Shown: piece after piece, positions 1 to 8,095 of the stretch | How the letters are laid out: each line of letters begins with the position of its first letter | How positions within the stretch are numbered: the first letter of the stretch is position 1 | DNA from: Verrucomicrobia bacterium UBA1200 | Lineage (GTDB): Bacteria; Verrucomicrobiota; Kiritimatiellia; RFP12; UBA1067 | DNA: 20,835 nucleotides | Assembly: GCA_002309765.1 (NCBI GenBank) | Contig: DBXY01000021.1 | Location: 1 to 20,835, forward strand | Reading direction: 5' to 3' | The notes under the pieces: generated by a model | What the model saw: the letters and a program-made list of their open reading frames with translations, nothing else | Told to the model about the DNA's origin: nothing | The model's database searches: none | Made by a program: the position numbers and the translations under genes

Positions 1-512
1 TGAAAGGTTTCAAACAGCCGGGCGTCGTCCCGTTTCAGCAGCGTTTCCCGTTTTTCCGCCGCATTGTCAAGATGCGCTTGGCCACCGATGCCGACCGCCG
101 CCAACGCCTCCGGCCCCGCCTCGACGATCTGAACGTCCATCTCGATCAGCGTGCTCGACGGGCCGTAATCAGGCATATTATTGCTTATTCCCCTGAGGAT
201 CTTCAGAAGGTTCTCGGCCGTGTTGGTAAAATGAATGATCCCGCCACCATCGGTCCATGTGATGGAGGAGCCTTCCGGCCATGTCGTTCCGTAACTCGAC
301 CTGCACGACTCCTTCCATTCCTCAGCCCGTTTGACCGGATCCTCTGTCTCTACCGAGGAATAAGGATCGCCGGCATCAAAGGAGATCGTCTCCATCTTCA
401 GCGCCGGTACGATTGTATTCGCAACCGTTTTTTGATTGGTCTGCGGCTGGTGACGGACCGCGCAGCATCCCGCCAAAAGGATTGCGCCGCAAAATAGTCC
501 AAGTCTTTTCAA
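1..512 (-). CDS. Lipoprotein with secretin-like segment (partial, 3' end outside window)
   Basis: The reading frame is open from a TTG start at 512 to the window edge (170 codons). The start is chosen because AAAGGA lies 7 nt upstream and because the frame opens with a lipoprotein signal: Lys-Arg, a hydrophobic stretch, then the lipobox LLAGC with the acceptor Cys near residue 16. Residues about 90-135 contain ITWTDGGGIIHFTNTAENL followed by LLKILRGI and then LIEMDVQIVEAG. This order (strand, short helix, then an I-x-M/A-x-x-Q-I-V-E strand) resembles the N-domain to secretin-core junction of GspD/PilQ-like proteins, but the diagnostic core lies outside the window. It is divergent from the sugar oxidoreductase at 691. 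It may instead be an unrelated lipoprotein; lipoprotein status is much surer than the secretin relation. Confidence 0.6.
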   Translation of the reverse strand, partial: MKRLGLFCGAILLAGCCAVRHQPQTNQKTVANTIVPALKMETISFDAGDPYSSVETEDPVKRAEEWKESCRSSYGTTWPEGSSITWTDGGGIIHFTNTAENLLKILRGISNNMPDYGPSSTLIEMDVQIVEAGPEALAAVGIGGQAHLDNAAEKRETLLKRDDARLFETF

Positions 513-556
513 GGTTGAATCCTTTCTGGTAAACGTCCACCAAACTTTTGAGGCAG

Positions 557-585
557 AGATTAACATGGTACGATAGAAAAGTCAA
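557..585 (-). promoter_or_regulatory. Candidate sigma70 promoter for the lipoprotein gene
   Basis: On the minus strand TTGACT (580-585) and TAATCT (557-562) are separated by 17 nt. The -35 matches consensus at five of six bases, the -10 at only three. It lies 45 nt upstream of the TTG start, a suitable distance. Inferred from sequence only. Confidence 0.4.
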
Positions 586-622
586 GGCGGTTGACGCGTT
601 CATTTTTGATAAAGATTGTGCT

Positions 623-651
623 TTGTTTTCATGTAATGTCTATTGTAATAT
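623..651 (+). promoter_or_regulatory. Weak candidate promoter for the oxidoreductase operon
   Basis: TTGTTT (623-628) and TAATAT (646-651) are 17 nt apart in the AT-rich divergent spacer, 40 nt upstream of the ATG at 691. Both boxes are poor matches, so this is only the best candidate seen. Confidence 0.25.
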
Positions 652-690
652 ATGCCATGTGTCCATCAAGGGGAAAGGAAAGCAAAAAGT

Positions 691-1983
691 ATGCAAGCGA
701 TCAGTAGGCGATCTTTTTTGGCGAAGGCGGGCGGCGCGATTACTTTGCCGATGTTTGTGCCGGCTTCGGCGTTGGGTCTTGACGGAAAAGTAGCGCCGTC
801 CAACCGGATTACCATGGCGGGCATCGGACTCGGCCGGCGCGGCGGAGGGGTGTTCCGCAGCGGGGTACTGCCGGAGAAGGATGTGCAGTTTGTCGCCATT
901 TGCGACGTGTGGAAGGCGCGTCGGGACGGGATCAAAAACGTGACGGACTCCCACTACGGCAACAAGGACTGCAAGACCTACATTGATTTGCGCGAACTGC
1001 TGGCGCGCAAGGACATCGATGCGGTGATGATTGCGACGGGCGACCGCTGGCATGCCTCGGCATCGGTCCTCGCCATGCGGGCTGGCAAGGATGTGTATTG
1101 CGAGAAGCCCTCCGCCATGACCGTTCGGGAGGGGCAGGCCGTGGTGGCGACGGCGGCGAAGTATGGCCGCGTCTATCAGGCCGGTCTCCAGCGTTTGAGC
1201 GAACCAAATTTCATCGTCTGCAACGAACTGCTCCGCCTTGGCCGCCTCGGCGAGGTGAAAAAGGTTTACGCGCACCTCTATTTCGGTACTCCCCTCTATC
1301 TGCAGCGCCGGTGGCTTCCCGCCGAACAGCAGCCTCCGCGCGAGGAGCTGGACTGGGATGCCTGGCTCGGCCCCTGTCCGTGGCGGCCCTACAACCACGA
1401 ATACCTCTCGAACTGGGTCCGTCACTACGACTTCGGCACCAGCATCATCGGCGACTGGTGTTCCCACACCTACGCGCAGTGCCACGACGCGCTCGGCATG
1501 GAAGCCACTTCGCCCGTCTTTTATCCGACGATGCACATGGCCGAGCCGAACGGCATGGCGCTCCGTTTCGCGAACGGCGTCGAGATGATCGCCGAGCAGA
1601 ACGGCTGGCGCGGGACCTGCGGCGTACGGTATGTCGGAAGCGAAGGGTGGGTCTCGTGCGCCGACGGTTACACGCGCCCGGACGTGTCCCGCCCCTCGCT
1701 TCTTGCCGACTTTAACAAGATCCTCGCCGACTATTGCGCGCGCACCGGCTACACCACCGAGAACCACATGCGCCAGTTCCTCAACTCGGTGAAGTCTCGC
1801 GCCAAGACCGTGGCCAACCCCGTGCTGATGCACCGTTCGATGACCTCCACGCACTGCGCGAACATCGCCCAGTGGCTGGGGCGCGATATGCATTGGGATC
1901 CGGTGAAGGAGCGGTTCATCAACGATGACGAGGCCAACCGGATGCTCTCCCGCGCGCAACGGCCGGGGTGGCAGATTATTTGA
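691..1983 (+). CDS. Tat-exported Gfo/Idh/MocA family oxidoreductase
   Basis: A 430-residue NAD(P)-dependent sugar or polyol dehydrogenase-type protein. The start at 691 is preferred over an in-frame ATG at 652 because AAGGAAAG precedes it and because it puts a twin-arginine signal at the very N-terminus (SRRSFLAKAGG, residues 5-15). The Rossmann motif GIGLGRRGG is at 44-52, the family hallmark EKP at 138-140, and the second-domain motif GDWCSHT at 254-260. Family knowledge: such proteins oxidise or reduce sugar hydroxyls with a tightly held nicotinamide cofactor. Tat export fits a protein folded with its cofactor before secretion, as in glucose-fructose oxidoreductase. It is followed after 74 nt by a HEAT/DUF1080 protein, which suggests joint action on a glycoside in the periplasm. 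The substrate cannot be read from sequence. Confidence 0.9.
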   Translation: MQAISRRSFLAKAGGAITLPMFVPASALGLDGKVAPSNRITMAGIGLGRRGGGVFRSGVLPEKDVQFVAICDVWKARRDGIKNVTDSHYGNKDCKTYIDLRELLARKDIDAVMIATGDRWHASASVLAMRAGKDVYCEKPSAMTVREGQAVVATAAKYGRVYQAGLQRLSEPNFIVCNELLRLGRLGEVKKVYAHLYFGTPLYLQRRWLPAEQQPPREELDWDAWLGPCPWRPYNHEYLSNWVRHYDFGTSIIGDWCSHTYAQCHDALGMEATSPVFYPTMHMAEPNGMALRFANGVEMIAEQNGWRGTCGVRYVGSEGWVSCADGYTRPDVSRPSLLADFNKILADYCARTGYTTENHMRQFLNSVKSRAKTVANPVLMHRSMTSTHCANIAQWLGRDMHWDPVKERFINDDEANRMLSRAQRPGWQII

Positions 1984-1986
1984 CAG

Positions 1987-2020
1987 TTAGGTGGTGCAGT
2001 GGTTAGGTGGTTGGGTAGTT
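1987..2020 (+). repeat. Degenerate G/T-rich short repeat in intergenic spacer
   Basis: Between the first two operon genes the unit GTTAGGTGG appears twice (1987-1995 and 2003-2011), followed at once by the related TTGGGTAGTT. The spacer is strongly G/T-biased on this strand. It has no matching hairpin and no reading frame. Function unknown; it may be a remnant of a dispersed or tandem repeat. Confidence 0.4.
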
Positions 2021-2057
2021 TTCCTCTCTTCGTAGAGCCAATGAAAAAGGGAAAAGG

Positions 2058-4421
2058 ATGAAAAGCTTTCTTGTTTATGCGGCGGTTGTGTTTGGCGCGT
2101 TGGCGATGACGGCAGCCGCGCTCGAAGGGCCTTCGGTCTATGAAATGACGGAGGCGCAGTTGATGGAAGTTGCCGGGAAAGGTGACGTCAACGACAGGAT
2201 GACGGCCTGTCAGGAACTCGCGCATCGCGGCACGGCGGCGTGTGTCCCTGTCCTCGTCGCGATGCTCGGCGAGGCGGAACCGGCGCTCTTCCATGCCGCG
2301 CTCTACGCACTTCAGAACATTCCCGGCAAAGAGGTTGACGAGGCACTCGCCGCCGCCGAGGAAAAAGCGTTTGGCGTACGCTGCGAGGCAATCACTCACG
2401 TCCGCGAGGCCCGTATCGGCAAGGTGTTCGCCTTGGAGAAGTACGACGGGGCTACCGAAAAAATAACCGCTTTTCCGCCCAAGACGGCGGCGCAGAAGGG
2501 GGACATTGCCGTTTTGCCGGACCTCATTGCGGAAGCGCTCGCCGACGGCCATACCGCGCAGCTTGCGCGGTTCAAGCTGATTGGCTTTCCCGGCGGCGAG
2601 ATTGAGGGTAAACTGCTTGAGATGGCGCGCGGGGATGACGCGAAGCGGGCGCGGCTCGCCTTAAGCGTATTGGGCGACCGCAAGGCGCGCGGTGTCATAC
2701 CGACTTTGGTGGAGATGGCCGGTGACGCTAACCGTCGTAGCGAAGCGCTCAACGCGCTCTCGCAGATTTGCGAGGCGCCGGCAGACCTGCCCATGTTGCT
2801 GGAGCTGCTGGCGAAGATGCCCGAAGACGATCAGGCGCGTTCCGCGCTGGTGCGTGTGGCGATGCGCGCGTTTGAGCCCGAGTCAAAAGATGTCAAGGTG
2901 ATCGAGGCGAAGTTTGGGAACTTCGAGGCGAACCGGGTGGCGGACGTGAAATTGATGGTCGATTCGCTGGTCGCGGCCGGTTCCCGGTCGATCATGTCCT
3001 GCTCCCGGCTGGCGGGACGCGGCGGATTCCCGCACGATCCCGCGCCGGGGCTCTCCAAGGAGCTGCGTATCGCCTACTCGATTAACAACGGACCGATTCT
3101 CCGGGAGAGCGTGCCCGATAACGCCGTTTTGACCTTCGGCGGAAACATGCTTCAGGAGGCGAGCGCGAAGATTCTGGTGGATGCCGCGCTCAAGGCGCAG
3201 GGTGCGTTGCGTTCGGCCCTTTCGCGGGTGATTGCCTCACTTGAACGGCGCGGGCGTGTGCCCGGCTCCGATGCCGTGCTCTTCACTCCGATTTTCAACG
3301 GGCGTGACCTTGAGGGGTGGAAACAGGATGGCGATTTCTTCCGTGCGGAGAACGGTGTCCTCATCGGCGAGACAACGCCGGAAAAGCCGTGTCCGGGTAG
3401 CCGGTATCTCGTTTATGCCAAAGAGCAGTTGGCCGATTTTGATTTGCGCGGCTCTTTCCGTCTCAGCAAAGACGCCAATTCCGGCATCCAGCTGCGCAGT
3501 ACCGACAGTACCACCACGGACACCGGGTATCAGGCCGATATGGACGGCGCCGGCAACATCACCGGTTTCCTTTACTGCACCGGACAGTACCTCGTGGGCG
3601 AACGCGGAGCGGATGTGGCGCTCGCCGTCCCGGCGCGCAAGAAGGTTGATCGCTTCGCCGATGACAAAGAGCTTCAAGCGGTTTACCGTCCGGGCGAATG
3701 GAACGACTTCCGCATTGTCGCCAAGGGCGGAATCCTTGTGGTCTGGATCAACGGCGTCCGCATGGTTTCGGTGGCGGATTCGCGCAAGAATTACCTTCCC
3801 GACACGGGGTACATCTCCATTCAAGTGCATAAGGGACATCCGATGAAGGCCGAATTCCGCGACCTCCGCGTGCGCAAGGATGATGTCGCGCTAGACAGTT
3901 CGCTGGAAATCGTCATCTTGCAGCGTCTGGAAAACCTTGAGTCTGGTGATGCTCCGTCATTCGAAGGGGCGGACTGGATTTGGCACCCGAAGGTGCAGAA
4001 TGTCAACAATGCCAAAGTCGCGTTCCGCGCAGAACTCGACCTGCCGCAGGGCGAACTGGAGACGGCGGGGGTAATCTTCTCCTGTGACGACTCCGCCGTG
4101 TTCACCGTAAACGGAACCGAAATCGCGCGGCAGACGGATGGGAAACTCTGGTACACTCCAACTGCCGTTGTCGGCGTAGACCGTACGGGTTTCGTTGCCG
4201 GCAAGAACGTAATCGAGGTCGCCGCAGAAAACAACACCGGCGTTGCGGCGTTCATCGCCGCCATCGAGGTTTCGTACAAGGATGGCAGAATCGTGCGTTT
4301 TGCCACCGGCGAGCGCGGCTGGAAGGCATCGGTTGACGGCAAGACCTTCGACACGCCCTCCGTTGTCGGTCCCTACGGGTGCAAGCCCTACGGGAAATTT
4401 CCCGACAATCGGAGTAAGTAG
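2058..4421 (+). CDS. Exported HEAT-repeat / DUF1080 (3-keto-glycoside hydrolase-like) fusion
   Basis: A 787-residue protein starting with a signal peptide (Lys at 2, hydrophobic to about residue 21). Residues about 28-280 are helical and HEAT-like, with recurring LPDLIAEAL / VIPTLVEMA type pairs. Residues about 290-360 contain DPAPGLSKELRIAY and resemble the DUF3395-type beta domain often found with these proteins. DUF1080 spans about 408-606, opening with the typical FNGRDLEGW (413-421) and including SGIQLRS (475-481) and GEWND (546-550). A further beta-sandwich domain (about 637-780, ADWIWHP then FTVNGTEI) resembles ligand-binding modules of rhamnosidase-type proteins. DUF1080 members characterised elsewhere cleave 3-keto-glycosides, so the upstream oxidoreductase is a plausible partner. 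AAAAGGG precedes the ATG by about 6 nt. The domain calls are firm; the activity is inferred. Confidence 0.85.
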   Translation: MKSFLVYAAVVFGALAMTAAALEGPSVYEMTEAQLMEVAGKGDVNDRMTACQELAHRGTAACVPVLVAMLGEAEPALFHAALYALQNIPGKEVDEALAAAEEKAFGVRCEAITHVREARIGKVFALEKYDGATEKITAFPPKTAAQKGDIAVLPDLIAEALADGHTAQLARFKLIGFPGGEIEGKLLEMARGDDAKRARLALSVLGDRKARGVIPTLVEMAGDANRRSEALNALSQICEAPADLPMLLELLAKMPEDDQARSALVRVAMRAFEPESKDVKVIEAKFGNFEANRVADVKLMVDSLVAAGSRSIMSCSRLAGRGGFPHDPAPGLSKELRIAYSINNGPILRESVPDNAVLTFGGNMLQEASAKILVDAALKAQGALRSALSRVIASLERRGRVPGSDAVLFTPIFNGRDLEGWKQDGDFFRAENGVLIGETTPEKPCPGSRYLVYAKEQLADFDLRGSFRLSKDANSGIQLRSTDSTTTDTGYQADMDGAGNITGFLYCTGQYLVGERGADVALAVPARKKVDRFADDKELQAVYRPGEWNDFRIVAKGGILVVWINGVRMVSVADSRKNYLPDTGYISIQVHKGHPMKAEFRDLRVRKDDVALDSSLEIVILQRLENLESGDAPSFEGADWIWHPKVQNVNNAKVAFRAELDLPQGELETAGVIFSCDDSAVFTVNGTEIARQTDGKLWYTPTAVVGVDRTGFVAGKNVIEVAAENNTGVAAFIAAIEVSYKDGRIVRFATGERGWKASVDGKTFDTPSVVGPYGCKPYGKFPDNRSK

Positions 4422-4485
4422 AAGGCTTTGATGGAGTGAAACGCGGAAAAGGCTAAAAGATGTCGTTAGAAAGGAGAAATGAGAT

Positions 4486-6132
4486 ATGGAGAGAAAAATA
4501 AAGGGAACCGTTTTGTCGCCGCGGGGTGATGCGAAGGCGGTTTTAGGATTGGTGTTTTTTGCGGGTGTGATGCTGTTCGGGGTTGGCGCGGCCAAAGCCG
4601 CGCCGAAACCGGCGCCGCGGCGAGTGATGAATATCGTCAACTTCGTGCGCGGATGCGACCCCCGCGATCCGAAGCTTGATCTCGTTAAGCCGTTCCGTGC
4701 CGAAGTGGAGCTCAACACGAAGTACAACCTTGAAAACACGGTGCTTCTCCAGTATGACGCCATTCTGCGGGAGGACATGATGTCTGTCGTGAAAGCGGCC
4801 GATTCCGAGCGAACGGAGATCGGCCTATGGTTCGAGGTCGTCAAGCCGATGGTGGAGAGCGCGGGGCTTAAATGGCGCGGCCGCAACGGCTGGGCGTGGG
4901 ACTGGTACATCAATCCCGGCTTTCTGATGGCCTATACGCAGGAGCAGCGCCGGATACTGTGCGACGAGGCGTTCCGCCTCTTCAAGGAGAAGTTCGGCTA
5001 TTACCCGGAATCGGTCGGTTCTTGGCTTTTGGACGCTTACTCCATGGACTACATGGCCGAACGCTACGGCGTGAAAGCGTTCTGCATCTGCCGCGAACAG
5101 GACAACACCGACGCCTACGGTCTGCGCGGCGGATACTTCAACGGCGCGTACTATCCCTCGAAGAGGAATATGCTTTCGGCGGCGATCGACATGGAAAACG
5201 CCGTCAAGACGCCGGTGTTCAAGATGCTAACGCCCGACCCGATCTACAACTACGCAAATTCGGTGGGTCCCGGTCCGCACGGTCCGCCCACGCTGGAGCC
5301 GGTATGGGAATCGGGCCAGACGAAGGCGATCACCGACTGGTACTTCCGCATTTACACCGAGGATCCGAAGGGGCTTCTGGGGCTATCCTATATGCAGACC
5401 GGTCAGGAGAACAGCTTCGGGTACGATGCGATCATGAAGGGGTTGCCCTATCAGATTCAGCGTATCGCGGAACTGCGCGACAAGGGGCTTCTGTCCGTAG
5501 AGAAGATGTGCGATACCGGGCGCAGGTTCGCGGCGGAGAACCCCGCGAACTGCGTGCAGACCCAAGTGGCGATGGAGGACTGGCGCAAGCTTGGGCGCAA
5601 GAGTGTGTGGTACAACTCGAAATTCTACCGCGCGAATCTGCTGATGGACGGCAAGCGTCTTTTCTTCCGCGACATCCACAAGATGAGCGATTCCTACGAG
5701 GAACCGTACCTGCACAAGGTCTGCAAGGGCTGGCAGGCGCTCTACTACACGCCGCCGGTGGTGGACGAATTCCTTTTCAAGACCAAGGATCGCACCGGCG
5801 TGATGACGCTGGACGGCGAGTTTGCCTCGCTCGAAGTCGCCACGGCGGACGACGAGACCTTGGTCGCGACGGCGAAGCGCACGGACGGATCAACGGCTGA
5901 AGTCCGTCTCACGCGAGGTTCGATTTTCGTGCGCGGCGCGACGTTGACTTTCGAGGGCAAGGACGAGTTCGTGCAGGATATGCACCGTGTAGGCGACGCG
6001 CTCTCGATGGTGTTCGGCAATTACCGTTACAAAGTGAAGCTCGACGGACAGTACGAACCAACCCAGAAAGGCTATCTGCTCAAGCCGGTCAACGGCGTGA
6101 TCGCGCTTGATTTGGGTCGGTATGTAGATTGA
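4486..6132 (+). CDS. Exported DUF3863-like protein, function unknown
   Basis: A 548-residue protein whose start is fixed by AAAGGAG 9 nt upstream. An N-terminal signal or anchor (hydrophobic about 18-36, ending GAAKAAP) follows a basic 17-residue lead. The body strongly recalls the DUF3863/DUF3864 proteins of Bacteroidetes: LKWRGRNGWAWDW (128-140), FGYYPESVGSWLLDAYS (170-186), and the stretch 201-228 with REQDNTDAYGLRGGYF and AYYPSKRN. The order of strands and helices suggests a TIM-barrel or NodB-deacetylase-like fold with a C-terminal beta domain (about 430-548). No enzyme activity is established that I know of. As third gene after an oxidoreductase and a DUF1080 protein (64 nt gap) it is likely part of the same glycan pathway. 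Family assignment is from memory of the motif. Confidence 0.7.
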   Translation: MERKIKGTVLSPRGDAKAVLGLVFFAGVMLFGVGAAKAAPKPAPRRVMNIVNFVRGCDPRDPKLDLVKPFRAEVELNTKYNLENTVLLQYDAILREDMMSVVKAADSERTEIGLWFEVVKPMVESAGLKWRGRNGWAWDWYINPGFLMAYTQEQRRILCDEAFRLFKEKFGYYPESVGSWLLDAYSMDYMAERYGVKAFCICREQDNTDAYGLRGGYFNGAYYPSKRNMLSAAIDMENAVKTPVFKMLTPDPIYNYANSVGPGPHGPPTLEPVWESGQTKAITDWYFRIYTEDPKGLLGLSYMQTGQENSFGYDAIMKGLPYQIQRIAELRDKGLLSVEKMCDTGRRFAAENPANCVQTQVAMEDWRKLGRKSVWYNSKFYRANLLMDGKRLFFRDIHKMSDSYEEPYLHKVCKGWQALYYTPPVVDEFLFKTKDRTGVMTLDGEFASLEVATADDETLVATAKRTDGSTAEVRLTRGSIFVRGATLTFEGKDEFVQDMHRVGDALSMVFGNYRYKVKLDGQYEPTQKGYLLKPVNGVIALDLGRYVD

Positions 6133-6234
6133 TGGAAAGGGTCGGTTTTTACATCAGTGGAAACGCGGTGTCCGATTTCTGAAGACATGCGGCGATACAA
6201 AATCGGGAGTTGATGGATTTTGGGTTTTGCGGTA

Positions 6235-6263
6235 TTGACACCGGGAGCGAAATCTGTGATAAT
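6235..6263 (+). promoter_or_regulatory. Near-consensus sigma70 promoter
   Basis: A perfect TTGACA (6235-6240) and GATAAT (6258-6263, five of six) are separated by exactly 17 nt. The predicted transcript starts near 6270, about 23 nt before the ATG at 6293. It separates this operon from the upstream glycan genes. Confidence 0.8.
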
Positions 6264-6292
6264 ATTTCAGTAACTTTTTTAAGAGGTTTTTT

Positions 6293-7837
6293 ATGAACAG
6301 TTATGTAAGGTTTACTTTAGGCAACGGGCGGTTATTTAAATTCGCGTTGGTGGCGTTGTTGGCGGCGTCGTCAATGGGCGGTCAGATTTTTGACGGCGAC
6401 GGTTCTGACGAACCTGGTTTCGTGCCGCCGCCGCCGCGCAAAGAGACACCGCCGCCGCCGGCAAATATGTCGGGCGGTGAAACGTTCGTGCCTTATCCGC
6501 CGCCGCCTGCCACGCCGGCGTCGCGCTCCGAAAAAAAGAACCCGCCGAAACCGCCGACGATGTTCACCAAGCTCACCTCGAAATACGGCGAGCTGGACTG
6601 GAATGCCCGGCCGAACGATTTGAACAACCTGCTGAAGTCGCTAAAAGGCATGGCGGATGTGGATTACGATTTCGAGGCGAAGTCGTTTTCGGAGATTGAC
6701 GAAGACCCGGACCAAAACCCGATTCTCTACCGTTCAGGCCATTTCCATTGGAGCCTGAACGCCGCGGAAAGGCAGAAACTCCGTAATTACCTGTTGCGCG
6801 GTGGCACCATCATTCTTAACGCCGGCATGGGGTCGAAACCGTTCTACGATTCCGCAATCCGGGTGTTGAACGAGGTGTTTCCCGAGGCCCCGGTACAACG
6901 GCTAAGCGCCGACCATCCGATTTTCCACGCCTATTACTCGCTGGACAGGGTGAATTACCGTCCGGGTGTCCGTTCCGTTTACCGTGGCAACGATCCGTGG
7001 ATCGACGGAGTGACGATTGATTGCCGCACGGTGGCGATCGTGTCGAGATTCGGCATGGAGGTGGGATGGGATCCGCTGGAGGATGACAACATTCTCGCCT
7101 ACGAGGCGGAATCGGCGCAACAACTTGGGATGAACATTTTGAGCTACGCCAGCGCGATGCGCAACTGGACGTTGGAAAACATGAAGAAAACCCGGTTCGA
7201 GGATTCGCGGCACGTTTCGACCGCGGGATCGATGAACATCACCCAGATTATTTACTCCGGGGAGTGGAAGACCCGCCACACCGGGCTTTCCGTGCTGTTG
7301 GCGCAATACAATCTTCAAACCGGGGTGCCGGTGAAATTCTCCACCCGCGAGATGAAGTTGACCGACCCGAAATTGCTGGATTCCCCGGTGATTTACCTTA
7401 CGGGGCACGAAACTTTCACGTTGAAGCCGGAAGAGGTTAACGCGCTGCGGAATTATTTGAACGGCGGCGGGATGCTCTTTGCCGAAGCCTGTTGCGGGCG
7501 TAAGGCGTTCGACACCTCGTTCCGCGCCCTAATGGCGCAGGTATTGCCCGGCGTTTCGCCGTCGATGTTCAAGCAGGGCAGCCCGATTTTCAAGGTGCCG
7601 AACGATATCGGTTCCATGAAAGTCACCCCTGCTTGCGCCAAGGCGTTCAACAACTCGCCGGCGATCGCCCCGCAGATACTAACTTGGTCGGTGGACGGCA
7701 ATCCGGTGGTGCTATACAGTCCGATCGGCATGGCCGGGGCTTGGGAGCTTTCGCCCAACAAATATTGCAACAGTTATCTTGAGGATGACGCGATTAAGCT
7801 GGGCGTGAACATTCTGATGTACGCCAGCACCCGTTGA
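6293..7837 (+). CDS. Exported protein with two tandem DUF4159 domains
   Basis: A 514-residue protein. Start: AAGAGG 6 nt upstream of ATG. The N-terminus has a hydrophobic export signal (about 14-29). Residues about 43-90 are a Pro-rich, low-complexity linker with runs of PPPP. Two similar domains follow, about 91-290 and 312-512. Matching blocks are LRNYLLRGGTIIL (163-175) against LRNYLNGGGMLFA (385-397), and QLGMNILSYAS (277-287) against KLGVNILMYAS (502-512). DUF4159 has a class I glutamine-amidotransferase-like alpha/beta fold and is common in PVC and Bacteroidetes; no biochemical role is established. It heads a three-gene operon, with the next ATG 13 nt past the stop. The Pro-rich linker suggests the domains are held away from a membrane anchor. 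Confidence 0.82.
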   Translation: MNSYVRFTLGNGRLFKFALVALLAASSMGGQIFDGDGSDEPGFVPPPPRKETPPPPANMSGGETFVPYPPPPATPASRSEKKNPPKPPTMFTKLTSKYGELDWNARPNDLNNLLKSLKGMADVDYDFEAKSFSEIDEDPDQNPILYRSGHFHWSLNAAERQKLRNYLLRGGTIILNAGMGSKPFYDSAIRVLNEVFPEAPVQRLSADHPIFHAYYSLDRVNYRPGVRSVYRGNDPWIDGVTIDCRTVAIVSRFGMEVGWDPLEDDNILAYEAESAQQLGMNILSYASAMRNWTLENMKKTRFEDSRHVSTAGSMNITQIIYSGEWKTRHTGLSVLLAQYNLQTGVPVKFSTREMKLTDPKLLDSPVIYLTGHETFTLKPEEVNALRNYLNGGGMLFAEACCGRKAFDTSFRALMAQVLPGVSPSMFKQGSPIFKVPNDIGSMKVTPACAKAFNNSPAIAPQILTWSVDGNPVVLYSPIGMAGAWELSPNKYCNSYLEDDAIKLGVNILMYASTR

Positions 7838-7849
7838 TTGAGGTGGAGC

Positions 7850-8095
7850 ATGACTTACACGTACATGATGCAGGGCACCTGCGCTAAAGCGGTGCGTTTT
7901 GACGTTGAGAACGGGGTGGTCACCCGTTGCGAATTTGCGGGCGGTTGCGCTGGCAACACCCAGGGCGTGGCGCGGTTGTCAATCGGGCGCAAGCCGGAAG
8001 AGCTGATTCCGTTGCTCAAGGGCATCCAGTGCCACGGCGGAACATCCTGTCCGGACCAGTTCGCGCGGGCGTTGGAAAAGGTTGTGGTGAAATGA
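7850..8095 (+). CDS. TSCPD domain protein (TIGR03905-like)
   Basis: An 81-residue protein. ATG at 7850 is preferred over a TTG at 7838 because GAGG sits 6 nt upstream of it. It contains the name-giving TSCPD motif at 65-69 and five cysteines (11, 27, 33, 61, 67), four of which form the pattern of the small stand-alone TSCPD family. The same domain forms the C-terminal tail of some vitamin B12-dependent ribonucleotide reductases, where its cysteines probably bind metal or act in redox. Stand-alone members have no proven role. It is cytosolic (no signal), sandwiched between two exported proteins, and its stop overlaps the next start (ATGA). Confidence 0.88.
   Translation: MTYTYMMQGTCAKAVRFDVENGVVTRCEFAGGCAGNTQGVARLSIGRKPEELIPLLKGIQCHGGTSCPDQFARALEKVVVK

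Noticed and set aside
591..619. Plus-strand TTGACG with 17-nt spacing to GATTGT
   Set aside because: The -10 box matches consensus poorly; the TTGTTT/TAATAT pair closer to the gene is no worse and better placed.
640..1959. Long minus-strand open frame (439 codons) opposite the oxidoreductase
   Set aside because: It mirrors the codon pattern of the well-supported plus-strand gene, has no family motif and no ribosome binding site; high GC creates such shadows.
2041..2061. Six-codon mini-frame (ATG to TGA) overlapping the HEAT/DUF1080 start by ATGA
   Set aside because: Could be a coupling leader, but its own binding site is poor and the A/G-rich text is explained by the Shine-Dalgarno region of the main gene.
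3957..4913. Minus-strand open frame of 318 codons across 4421-4486
   Set aside because: Covers the ends of two convincing plus-strand genes and reads as low-complexity Ser/Thr/Arg protein.
4872..5900. Plus-strand open frame in another phase within the DUF3863-like gene
   Set aside because: Arg/Gly-rich out-of-frame reading of a well-supported gene; no binding site.
6172..6206. Inverted repeat CCGATTT / AAATCGG after the DUF3863-like gene
   Set aside because: The 21-nt loop and lack of a following T-run make it a poor terminator.
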